Source: an uncultured Acidimicrobiia bacterium (GTDB lineage: Bacteria; Actinomycetota; Acidimicrobiia; Spongiisociales; UBA5794). Taken from it: 13,282 nucleotides of DNA. A model generated the notes under the pieces. It ran no database searches. It was given only the letters and a program-made list of their open reading frames with translations, and was not told the DNA's origin. This document shows positions 6,113-13,000 of the stretch, piece by piece. The position numbers were made by a program, and so were the translations under genes. The DNA lies in assembly GCA_913031525.1 (NCBI GenBank), contig CAJWGC010000014.1:1-13282 (forward strand), given 5' to 3'. Position 1 is the stretch's first letter. Each line of letters starts with the position of its first letter.

Positions 6113-7834
6113 ATGCCAGAGACCCTCACCGGCGCATCAGCGCTGATCCGAGCCCTTGAAAATGAAAAAGTTGAGGTCGTCTTCGGCGTACCCGGTGGAG
6201 CTATTCTTCCAGCGTACGATCCGATACTCGACAGCACTGTGCGTCATATTCTTGCTCGACATGAGCAGGGTGCTGGCCACATGGCCTCCGGTTACGCCCA
6301 CGCCAGCGGCAAAGTCGGCGTGGTAATGGCAACTTCAGGTCCCGGAGCCACCAACCTCATCACACCTCTTCAGGACGCCATGATGGATTCGATACCCATC
6401 GTCGCAATAACAGGGCAGGTACCTACAACCTCTATTGGCTATGACGCTTTTCAGGAAGCCCACACGTGGGGTATTTCTATGCCGGTCACAAAACACAATT
6501 ACCTCGTCACAGAAGTCAGCGACATCCCGAATGCGATAAAAGAGGCTTTTCATCTAGCGTCGACAGGACGACCGGGACCGGTCCTCGTCGATATTCCTAA
6601 AGACGTTCTGAATCAGACTTTGGACTGGCAAAGTCCAGGAAAAATCGACCTTCCGGGATACCGACCGAGCATAAAGGGCCACCCTAAACAGGTGCGGTCG
6701 GCTGTCGACCTCATTCTCGAATCTTCTCGACCCGTGTTGTACGCCGGTGGAGGGGTCCTGCGATCGAATGGATCCGAGTCCTTAGTCCGATTCGCTGAAC
6801 TAGCCGCTCTCCCGACGGTAACAACTTTGATGGCTCGTGGAGCTATCCCAGATTCTCATCCACTCGCTCTAGGAATGCCCGGAATGCACGGTAACTACAC
6901 CGCTATAACAGCGATGCAAAAAGCTGATCTACTAGTGGCTGTCGGCGCTCGATTCGACGATCGGGTGACAGGGCGTCCTGACGCTTTCGCCCCTGAAGCA
7001 AAGATCATTCATATTGATGTCGATCCAGCAGAGATCGGAAAGGTACGCAAAGCCGACGTGCCCATCGTGGGCGATGCTCGAACGATTATCGACCAACTCA
7101 CTGAAGAAGCTGAGTTGAGAATCGAAAAAGGCGCCCACTGGATGGACCGCGAATCCTGGCTAGAGACACTCCATAACTGGAAACGAAAACACCCATTGAG
7201 CTACAACCAGGACCCAGAAGGACCGATCCAGATGCAGTACGTGATCGAACAAATCCACCGCTTGACTGGCGGTGAGGCCATCGTGGTCGCCGGTGTAGGC
7301 CAACATCAGATGTGGGCCTCGCAATTCTGGGGCTTTGAACGACCTAATACGTGGATTAATTCGGGTGGACTAGGGACGATGGGATACGCTGTGCCAGCCG
7401 CTATCGGCGCCAAGGTCGCTGAGCCTGACCAACTAGTCATAGCTATCGACGGGGATGGCTGCTTCCAGATGACTCTCCAAGAACTCATCACGGCGAGCAT
7501 CGAGGGAATACCTATCAAGGTGGCTGTCATGAACAACTCGTCGCTCGGCATGGTCAAGCAATGGCAACGCCTGTTCTACGATGAACGATACAGCGCTATC
7601 GACCTCACAAGTCACACGCCGGACTACGTGGGCTTGGCTGAATCAATGGGATGCATCGGACTCCGAGCAAAGAGTCCGTCGGAAGTTGGACCGACGCTGG
7701 AAAAGGCCCTAGCCGTTACCGACCGGCCGGTGGTGATCGAGTTTCCCTGCGATCCAGATGCGATGGTTTTCCCAATGGTCCCAGCGGGAGCATCCAACGA
7801 CGACGTAATCGTAAGCGCCGAAGACTTGCCATGA
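6113..7834 (+). CDS. ilvB: Acetolactate synthase, catalytic (large) subunit
   Basis: A 573-residue thiamine-diphosphate enzyme that condenses two pyruvates to acetolactate, or pyruvate with 2-ketobutyrate to acetohydroxybutyrate: the first common step for valine, leucine and isoleucine. The TPP-activating glutamate is E51 in LARHEQGAGHMASGYA. The PYR-domain GATNLITPLQDAMMDSIP follows, then the FAD-associated middle domain with VGARFDDRVTG, and the cofactor motif DGDGCFQMTLQEL (447 onward) to VMNNSSLGMV (N474, N475), which binds Mg-diphosphate. Length is normal for the family. The start at 6113 has AAGGAA 5 bases upstream; the frame is open further 5' into the terminator, but those residues are not translated in this model. 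ilvN overlaps it by ATGA. Confidence 0.96.
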   Translation: MPETLTGASALIRALENEKVEVVFGVPGGAILPAYDPILDSTVRHILARHEQGAGHMASGYAHASGKVGVVMATSGPGATNLITPLQDAMMDSIPIVAITGQVPTTSIGYDAFQEAHTWGISMPVTKHNYLVTEVSDIPNAIKEAFHLASTGRPGPVLVDIPKDVLNQTLDWQSPGKIDLPGYRPSIKGHPKQVRSAVDLILESSRPVLYAGGGVLRSNGSESLVRFAELAALPTVTTLMARGAIPDSHPLALGMPGMHGNYTAITAMQKADLLVAVGARFDDRVTGRPDAFAPEAKIIHIDVDPAEIGKVRKADVPIVGDARTIIDQLTEEAELRIEKGAHWMDRESWLETLHNWKRKHPLSYNQDPEGPIQMQYVIEQIHRLTGGEAIVVAGVGQHQMWASQFWGFERPNTWINSGGLGTMGYAVPAAIGAKVAEPDQLVIAIDGDGCFQMTLQELITASIEGIPIKVAVMNNSSLGMVKQWQRLFYDERYSAIDLTSHTPDYVGLAESMGCIGLRAKSPSEVGPTLEKALAVTDRPVVIEFPCDPDAMVFPMVPAGASNDDVIVSAEDLP

Positions 7835-8355
7835 ACCACGTAATCAGCGCCCTCGTAGAGAACAAACCTGGAGTTCTAGCTCGCGTATCATCAATGTTTG
7901 CTAGGAGAGGATTCAACATTCATTCTCTTGCTGTTGGACCCACCGTAGACCCGAATATGTCGCTCATAACCATCGTCGTTGACGGACCGGAAATGGAGCA
8001 GATCATAAAGCAGCTCTACAAGCTAGTTAATACAGTGAAAGTCACCGAGCTCGGTCCTGAAGAAGGCGTAATTCGAGAAATCATGCTGGTTCGAGTCAAC
8101 TCTGATCCGACCAAACGAGCTGAAATGATCGAAAGCGCATCAGTTTTCTCCGCTCGTCCTGTTGATGTAGGCGCTGCAACCATCACATTCGAAATCTCCG
8201 GCGATCCCGAACATCTCAGTAATTTTCTCGAACTGATGCGGACATACGGCATCATCGAACTCGCGCAATCTGGCCGAATCGCGCTCCCTAAAGACCGCAA
8301 AACAAAAAGGCATACGACGGCATCCACCAAATCCGCTCGAATGGATCCTTCATGA
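7831..8355 (+). CDS. ilvN: Acetolactate synthase, regulatory (small) subunit
   Basis: A 174-residue protein that binds IlvB, raises its activity and carries the valine feedback site. The N-terminal ACT domain is clear: HVISALVENKPGVLARVSSMF, then RRGFNIHSLAVGPT with the Gly-Phe-Asn turn, MSLITIVVDG and the helix IIKQLYKLVNTVKV. The second half, EIMLVRVNSDPTKRAEMIE to SGRIALPKD, is the conserved ALS_ss C-terminal domain. A basic tail of about 20 residues (KDRKTKRHTTASTKSARMD) extends past the usual end. Its ATG at 7831 overlaps the ilvB stop by 4 bp, and its own TGA (8353-8355) overlaps the ATG of the leu leader ORF in the same way. Confidence 0.96.
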   Translation: MNHVISALVENKPGVLARVSSMFARRGFNIHSLAVGPTVDPNMSLITIVVDGPEMEQIIKQLYKLVNTVKVTELGPEEGVIREIMLVRVNSDPTKRAEMIESASVFSARPVDVGAATITFEISGDPEHLSNFLELMRTYGIIELAQSGRIALPKDRKTKRHTTASTKSARMDPS

Positions 8356-8435
8356 GATTGCAAAACTCCACAAAATCTACGGATTCTTCTTCACTCTCTC
8401 ATGGTGCGATCGAGCGTCTACTCCTCCTTATATAG
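8352..8435 (+). CDS. leu leader peptide, coupled to ilvN
   Basis: A 27-codon ORF whose ATG overlaps the ilvN stop codon as ATGA, so ribosomes finishing ilvN could restart here. It ends GAIERLLLLI: codons CTA CTC CTC CTT ATA TAG (8418-8435), four consecutive Leu codons, one rare Ile codon, then stop. The middle is Ser/Thr-rich. A run of Leu codons directly before a hairpin, 60 bases ahead of leuA, marks it as a leucine-sensing leader. The stop codon forms the base of the downstream hairpin. No other in-frame ATG exists, and no Shine-Dalgarno is needed if re-initiation is used. Confidence 0.75.
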   Translation: MRLQNSTKSTDSSSLSHGAIERLLLLI

Positions 8436-8491
8436 CCGGGCGGATAATCCCACCGACCCGGCTAACGAATCTCACCAATCTTCAAGGAGGA
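8422..8491 (+). promoter_or_regulatory. leuA translational switch: anti-Shine-Dalgarno in the Leu codons, with intervening hairpin
   Basis: TCCTCCTT at 8422-8429 lies within the leader's Leu codons and is the exact complement of AAGGAGGA at 8484-8491, the leuA Shine-Dalgarno, giving an 8-bp helix. Between them TAGCCGGG (8433-8440) pairs with CCCGGCTA (8457-8464), extended inside by CGG/CCG across one bulged A, around a 9-base loop. A ribosome held on the Leu codons would cover the anti-Shine-Dalgarno and leave the leuA site free; fast passage and release would let it close. No T-run follows the hairpin, so control by translation rather than termination is favoured. A conserved leuA leader element is known in many actinobacteria; whether this is the same element I cannot test. 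Confidence 0.65.
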
Positions 8492-8496
8492 ATAGC

Positions 8497-10029
8497 ATGT
8501 CAGATCAATTAATCATCTTCGATACCACTCTGCGCGATGGAGAACAAGCACCTGGCATCGCACTGTCTCCTGACGACAAGGTTGCTATCGCGACTCAGCT
8601 CGCCAAGCTGAAAGTGGACGTTATAGAAGCGGGATTCGCCGCCGCGTCACTGGGAGATTACGAAGCAATATCCCGAATCGCCGAAGAAGTCCAAGGGCCC
8701 ACGATCGCGTCACTAGCGCGAACTGAACCAAACGATATCGACCGAGCAGCCGACGCTCTCGCTAAAGCAGTCAAAAAACGTATCCACGTTTTTATCTCGA
8801 CATCGACGATACACATGGAACGGATGCTCCGGATGACCCCCGACCAAGTATTGCAATCGATAACAGAAAGCATCCATCGGGCGCGTCGCTACACCGAGGA
8901 CATCGAGTTCTCGCCCCAAGACGCCACCCGAACTGACCCTTCATTTCTGATAGCAACCTGCCGAGCAGCGGTCGAAGCAGGGGCAACGACCATCAATATC
9001 CCTGACACCGTGGGTTACGCGGTCCCGTCGGACTTTGTCGCCTTAATGAAACGCGTCTACAACGAAGTTCGAGGCGGAAACGATGACATCATCATCTCGA
9101 CTCACTGTCATAACGACTTGGGATTGGCAGTCGCCAATAGCCTATCAGCGATTGAAGCGGGAGCTCGCCAAATCGAAGGGGCTATTAACGGTATCGGAGA
9201 ACGCGCTGGGAACACGTCCACCGAAGAGATCATCATGGCCGTCAGGACACGTCAGGACTACTTCGACGTCGAAATCGAAGCTGATACAACTCAAATCTTC
9301 GAGACGTCACGGTTGGTGTCCAAGCTGACTGGTTACCCGATCCAGTTCAATAAAGCGGTCGTTGGACGTAACGCCTTCGCTCATGAATCTGGTATCCACC
9401 AACACGGCGTACTACGTGATCGAGAGACATACGAGATCATGGATCCGGAGCTCATCGGTCATCAATCAATGATCGTGCTTGGCAAGCACTCCGGACGTGC
9501 TGCCTTCTCCGACGCGATGACCAAACTCGGCTACACACTGGAAGATGATGACTTCGCTAGAGCTTTCAATCGATTCAAAGAACTGGCTGATCGCAAAGGC
9601 GAGATTTCGGAGGAAGGCCTCCGCGCCATTATCAGTGAGGAAGCTGGCACGGCGGAAGAGCAGATTCGGCTCGCATCGATCCATTTCGAAGGAGGAAGCA
9701 ATAAAGATCCGGAAGCGGTAGTTGTGGTCGAGCAGGGTGGCAAACGACGTGAAGCAACAGGCACCGGAGATGGAATGGTAAACGCGACCTTCAACGCTAT
9801 ACAGGATGTCTTTAATGTGGCAGCAGCACTCGTCGACTATCGGGTCAGCCCTTTGACCTCGGGAGCAGATGCCATGGCTGAAGTGAACGTCATCATCCAA
9901 ATCGGGGCATCCGTCTACTCGGGACGCGGAGTGTCAACTGACGTAGTCGAAGGTTCAGCCAGAGCTTTCGTTGCTGCATTTAACAAGACGCTCATCGACC
10001 GAGACGGCGTTGTAACCGGAGACTCCTGA
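8497..10029 (+). CDS. leuA: 2-isopropylmalate synthase
   Basis: A 510-residue enzyme condensing acetyl-CoA with 2-ketoisovalerate, the committed step of leucine synthesis. The DRE-TIM barrel opens with IIFDTTLRDGEQAPG, has INIPDTVGY and the metal-binding STHCHNDLG (H203, H205, N206, D207), then GAINGIGERAGN and FAHESGIHQHGVL. After a linker the C-terminal LeuA allosteric domain (about 385-510) has TGTGDGMVNATFNAI and ends with the SARAFVAAFNKTL helix; this domain binds leucine in feedback inhibition. The early motif reads EAGFAAASLGDYEAI where family members usually have two prolines (GFPAASPGD). The ATG at 8497 has a near-perfect AAGGAGG 6 bases upstream, so an open frame reaching back to 8401 is not the start. 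Confidence 0.96.
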   Translation: MSDQLIIFDTTLRDGEQAPGIALSPDDKVAIATQLAKLKVDVIEAGFAAASLGDYEAISRIAEEVQGPTIASLARTEPNDIDRAADALAKAVKKRIHVFISTSTIHMERMLRMTPDQVLQSITESIHRARRYTEDIEFSPQDATRTDPSFLIATCRAAVEAGATTINIPDTVGYAVPSDFVALMKRVYNEVRGGNDDIIISTHCHNDLGLAVANSLSAIEAGARQIEGAINGIGERAGNTSTEEIIMAVRTRQDYFDVEIEADTTQIFETSRLVSKLTGYPIQFNKAVVGRNAFAHESGIHQHGVLRDRETYEIMDPELIGHQSMIVLGKHSGRAAFSDAMTKLGYTLEDDDFARAFNRFKELADRKGEISEEGLRAIISEEAGTAEEQIRLASIHFEGGSNKDPEAVVVVEQGGKRREATGTGDGMVNATFNAIQDVFNVAAALVDYRVSPLTSGADAMAEVNVIIQIGASVYSGRGVSTDVVEGSARAFVAAFNKTLIDRDGVVTGDS

Positions 10030-10030
10030 A

Positions 10031-11104
10031 ATGGAAGCTCGGATCGCCCTCCTCCCAGGAGACGGCATAGGGCCCGAAGTCCTGCAGGAGGCTCGTCGAG
10101 TCCTCGAAGCTGCCGCCAGCCGTTTTGGTCACTCGTTTACTTTTGAATTGCACCCAGTCGGGGGAAACGCGATTGATGACTACGGAGATCCACTACCTCC
10201 CCCAACTCTGGAAGCTTGTCGAACAGCAGACGCTGTCCTGCTGGGTGCTGTAGGCGGACCGCAATGGGATGACCCCGAAGCCAAAATCCGTCCGGAAATG
10301 GGCTTACTGGCGTTGCGTAAAGAACTAGGGCTCTACGCCAACCTTCGACCAATTAAGTCGTACGAAGCACTCGTGCACGGATCTCCCCTGAAAAAGGAAA
10401 TCGTATCCGGAGTCGACATTCTGTTCTTTAGAGAACTCACTGGCGGCATCTACTTCGGAGAACAGTACACAAGTTCAGACGGATCTTTAGCGCGCAGTGT
10501 TATGGAATATTCCTCTAAAGAAGTGCGTCGCATCGTTCGCCTGGCTGCTGCCGCTGCTCGAGAACGACGAGGCAAACTCACATCGGTGGATAAAGCGAAC
10601 GTACTCGAAGTATCGCGTCTGTGGAGAAGAGTCGCCGCCGAAGTCGTTACTGAGGAGTTCAGCGATCTCGAATACGAAGTCGTTCTCGTCGACGCGATGG
10701 CGATGCACCTCGTTACACGACCTACCGATTTTGATGTCGTCGTTTCCGGGAACATGTTCGGAGACATTCTCACCGACGAAGGATCGGTACTACCAGGATC
10801 CATGGGGTTACTCGCATCTGCCTCACTCGGCGATAAAGGTCCCGGGCTCTACGAACCGATACACGGAACTGCCCCTGATATCGCGGGCCGCGGCATCGCT
10901 AATCCATTGGCCGCGATCCTTTCAGCCGCAATGGCTATGCGCCACTCACTCGCTCTTGAGAAAGAGGCAGAAGCCGTCGAAAACGCCGTCAATACAGTGC
11001 TTGACGCCGGTATTCGTACGATAGATATCGCTGCAGGTAGCACTCACGTTGGAACCGTCGACATGGGATCAGCTGTCATCGAATCTCTCATAAACCAACG
11101 GTAA
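10031..11104 (+). CDS. leuB: 3-isopropylmalate dehydrogenase
   Basis: A 357-residue member of the beta-decarboxylating dehydrogenases, oxidising 3-isopropylmalate with NAD+ on the way to leucine. Visible marks: LLPGDGIGPEVLQEA at the N-terminus, LLGAVGGPQWDD, the substrate-arginine region LRKELGLYANLRPIK, RELTGGIYFG with the catalytic Tyr, SVDKANVLEVS with the catalytic Lys, and SGNMFGDILTDEGSVLPGS with the metal-binding Asp residues, followed by YEPIHGTAPDIAG of the NAD pocket. Length is typical. It begins one base after the leuA stop, so the two are surely cotranscribed and probably coupled. The downstream 135 bases show no hairpin with T-run, so where the operon ends is not visible. Confidence 0.96.
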   Translation: MEARIALLPGDGIGPEVLQEARRVLEAAASRFGHSFTFELHPVGGNAIDDYGDPLPPPTLEACRTADAVLLGAVGGPQWDDPEAKIRPEMGLLALRKELGLYANLRPIKSYEALVHGSPLKKEIVSGVDILFFRELTGGIYFGEQYTSSDGSLARSVMEYSSKEVRRIVRLAAAAARERRGKLTSVDKANVLEVSRLWRRVAAEVVTEEFSDLEYEVVLVDAMAMHLVTRPTDFDVVVSGNMFGDILTDEGSVLPGSMGLLASASLGDKGPGLYEPIHGTAPDIAGRGIANPLAAILSAAMAMRHSLALEKEAEAVENAVNTVLDAGIRTIDIAAGSTHVGTVDMGSAVIESLINQR

Positions 11105-11239
11105 TAACGGATAAGCCCTATAGCGCGTCTGATTCCAAAACATCTACAGCTCGTAAGGACAGATTTCCGATTGTGCTCCGCCATGAAGATGCGAGATTGA
11201 AATAACTCCAAAGCTTGAGAACGAATCCAGGCTGAACTG

Positions 11240-11521
11240 TCAAAGCTCGATTGCGAGCCGTTTCGCTGACTTAAGTGCCTCTATAGCTGCAGACGATGAG
11301 TTCACGCCAGGCAACTCCCAATCCGGTCTCGTAGCGATAAGAGCCTCCCTAAGAACGAGCAATCGTTCTGCTGGAGTGGCGTTGATCGCTGCAGCCGATT
11401 CGAGATGCTCGGCTGCAGTTGGAGAATCCTCGCGAATTTCAGCGGCCAAGACCACAACGATCGACTGAATACTGGAGATTGCAGCAACAGAAGAAGCATC
11501 CGACTCAGACCTTGATCCCAT
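11240..11521 (-). CDS. Small hypothetical protein between leuB and the transhydrogenase genes
   Basis: A 93-residue, Ala/Ser/Glu-rich, mostly helical protein on the minus strand: VAAISSIQSIVVVLAAEIRE, TPAERLLVLREALIATRPDW and AAIEALKSAKRLAIEL. I do not recognise the family. In its favour: it fills the otherwise empty gap between leuB and pntAA, has an amphipathic pattern with no low-complexity artefact, and its frame uses normal codons. Against it: no Shine-Dalgarno before ATG 11519-11521. The frame is open up to 11701, but that longer form would run antisense inside pntAA and its extra residues look random. It is divergent from pntAA, 43 bp away, and converges on leuB. Confidence 0.5.
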   Translation of the reverse strand: MGSRSESDASSVAAISSIQSIVVVLAAEIREDSPTAAEHLESAAAINATPAERLLVLREALIATRPDWELPGVNSSSAAIEALKSAKRLAIEL

Positions 11522-11564
11522 AGCAAGATCGTAGACAGTGCGAAATCGGGTAGCGTTACTTCTT

Positions 11565-12707
11565 GTGTATATCGGTATTATGAAAGAGTCGAGACCGGGT
11601 GAACGCCGAGTTGCCGCTATCCCCGCCACTGTCGAAACATTCGTTTCGTGGAAATGGAATGTTTTGGTGCAGTCAGGATCCGGCCTTGAGGCCGGACACA
11701 CCGACGAATCCTATAAATCAGCAGGAGCGGAAATCGTCGAATCTGCAGGCTCGGCGGCCGAAGTAGATCTGGTTCTACGAGTCGGTCCACCGACTCCTGA
11801 TGATCTTGATCTCCTGCATAAAGGCTCAACCGTTGCCGGATTCCTTGACCCTTTCGTCAACGACACCGTAGTGCGAAAACTCACCGATCTAGGATTAACA
11901 GGATTAGCAGTCGAAGCAATACCCCGGACTACTTTGGCCCAGTCCATGGATGCACTTTCATCTCAGGCCAATATCGCCGGATACGCCGCAGCACTGGCTG
12001 CCGCGCAAATCTCACCCAGGCTGCTACCGATGATGGTCACCGCTGCGGGAACGATTCCTCCCTCTAAAGCCGTGATCCTGGGCGTTGGAGTGGCCGGCCT
12101 ACAAGCTATCGCCACAATGCGACGGCTCGGAGCCGTAGTCCAGGCATACGATGTCCGGCCCGAAACTCGCGAACAAGTTGAAAGCCTCGGCGCTAAATTC
12201 ATCGAAGCTCCCACGGCAGAAGCTGACGAAGGCGGTTACGCCCGTGAGGTTGGTAACGATCTCCAAGCTCGGCAGTGGGAAATACTGGCCCCTTATGTCG
12301 CCGATGCTGACCTCGTCATCACGACAGCACAGGTTCCAGGGAGGATTGCCCCGCGACTCATCACCTCGGAAATGGTGGACGCCATGAAACCAGGTTCCGT
12401 GATTATCGACATGGCTGCTGCCAGTGGCGGCAACGTTGAAGGATCTAAGCCAGATCAAGAAATCGATCGGAACAGCGTGCTGATCTGCGGACCCACTAAT
12501 TTGGCAGGAGCCGTACCCGCAGATGCCAGTCGAATGTACGCCCGTAACCTCGTGGCTCTTCTGGAACGAACGCGAACTGACGATGGGGGAATCTCAATAG
12601 ATCTCGAAGACGACATCATCGGACCGACAGCTGTCGTCTACCGCGGTGAAGTTCGACATCCAAAATGCAACGAACTCTTAAGGATCAGAACAGAAGGGTC
12701 ATCGTGA
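11565..12707 (+). CDS. pntAA: NAD(P) transhydrogenase alpha-1 subunit (NAD-binding domain I)
   Basis: A 380-residue soluble domain I of the proton-translocating Re/Si-specific transhydrogenase, which passes hydride from NADH to NADP+ using the proton gradient. The start at GTG 11565 gives VYIGIMKESRPGERRVAAIP, aligned with the usual N-terminus of the family; an ATG at 11580 would delete the first strand and a GTG at 11538 would add nine residues. DALSSQANIAGYAA (134-140) is the conserved Q-loop region, and LGVGVAGLQAIATMRRLGAVVQAYDVR (about 172 on) is the dinucleotide Rossmann fingerprint. The subunit ends before the membrane segments, so pntA is split, as in Rhodospirillum and mycobacteria. 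No Shine-Dalgarno is visible; TAGCGT at 11551-11556 could be a -10 box for a leaderless mRNA. Confidence 0.93.
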   Translation: MYIGIMKESRPGERRVAAIPATVETFVSWKWNVLVQSGSGLEAGHTDESYKSAGAEIVESAGSAAEVDLVLRVGPPTPDDLDLLHKGSTVAGFLDPFVNDTVVRKLTDLGLTGLAVEAIPRTTLAQSMDALSSQANIAGYAAALAAAQISPRLLPMMVTAAGTIPPSKAVILGVGVAGLQAIATMRRLGAVVQAYDVRPETREQVESLGAKFIEAPTAEADEGGYAREVGNDLQARQWEILAPYVADADLVITTAQVPGRIAPRLITSEMVDAMKPGSVIIDMAAASGGNVEGSKPDQEIDRNSVLICGPTNLAGAVPADASRMYARNLVALLERTRTDDGGISIDLEDDIIGPTAVVYRGEVRHPKCNELLRIRTEGSS

Positions 12708-13000
12708 GTCCCGAATTTGTTATCGGAATCGTTGTGTTCGCATTAGCTTCTCTAGTCGGCTTCGAGGTCATTTCTAAAGTACCTCCCACCCTGCACACAC
12801 CACTTATGTCTGGCGCTAACGCCATCTCCGGTATCACCATCGTAGGAGCGCTGATAGCTGCTGGTTTGAGCAGTGGACCCATGTCTACCGCGCTCGGGTT
12901 CCTTGCTGTTGTCGCGGCGACAACCAACGTCGTCGGTGGATTCTTGGTGACGGATCGAATGCTTGAGATGTTTAAGAAGAAACCCGAGCATAAGCCATGA
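12704..13000 (+). CDS. pntAB: NAD(P) transhydrogenase alpha-2 subunit (membrane part)
   Basis: A 98-residue membrane protein that forms part of domain II, the proton channel of the transhydrogenase. Three hydrophobic segments are visible: FVIGIVVFALASLVGFEVI, ITIVGALIAAGL, and TALGFLAVVAATTNVVGGFLV, ending in the basic tail MFKKKPEHKP. The family signature ISKVPPTLHTPLMSGANAIS (about 22-41) lies after the first helix. The GTG at 12704 overlaps the pntAA TGA as GTGA, with GAAGGG 5 bases upstream. An upstream in-frame ATG at 12665 would lie inside pntAA and is not needed. The TGA overlaps the pntB ATG in turn. Confidence 0.93.
   Translation: MSPEFVIGIVVFALASLVGFEVISKVPPTLHTPLMSGANAISGITIVGALIAAGLSSGPMSTALGFLAVVAATTNVVGGFLVTDRMLEMFKKKPEHKP

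Noticed and set aside
8433..8464. A second intrinsic terminator ahead of leuA
   Set aside because: The hairpin is stable, but it is followed by AACGAATCTC with no T-run, so termination is not supported.
8401..8496. Upstream extension of leuA from ATG 8401
   Set aside because: The frame is open, but AAGGAGG sits 6 bases before ATG 8497, where the protein starts exactly as LeuA does; the extension overlaps the Leu leader in another frame and has no family match.
11522..11701. N-terminal extension of the small minus-strand gene into pntAA
   Set aside because: These residues are antisense to strongly conserved pntAA coding sequence and look random in composition.
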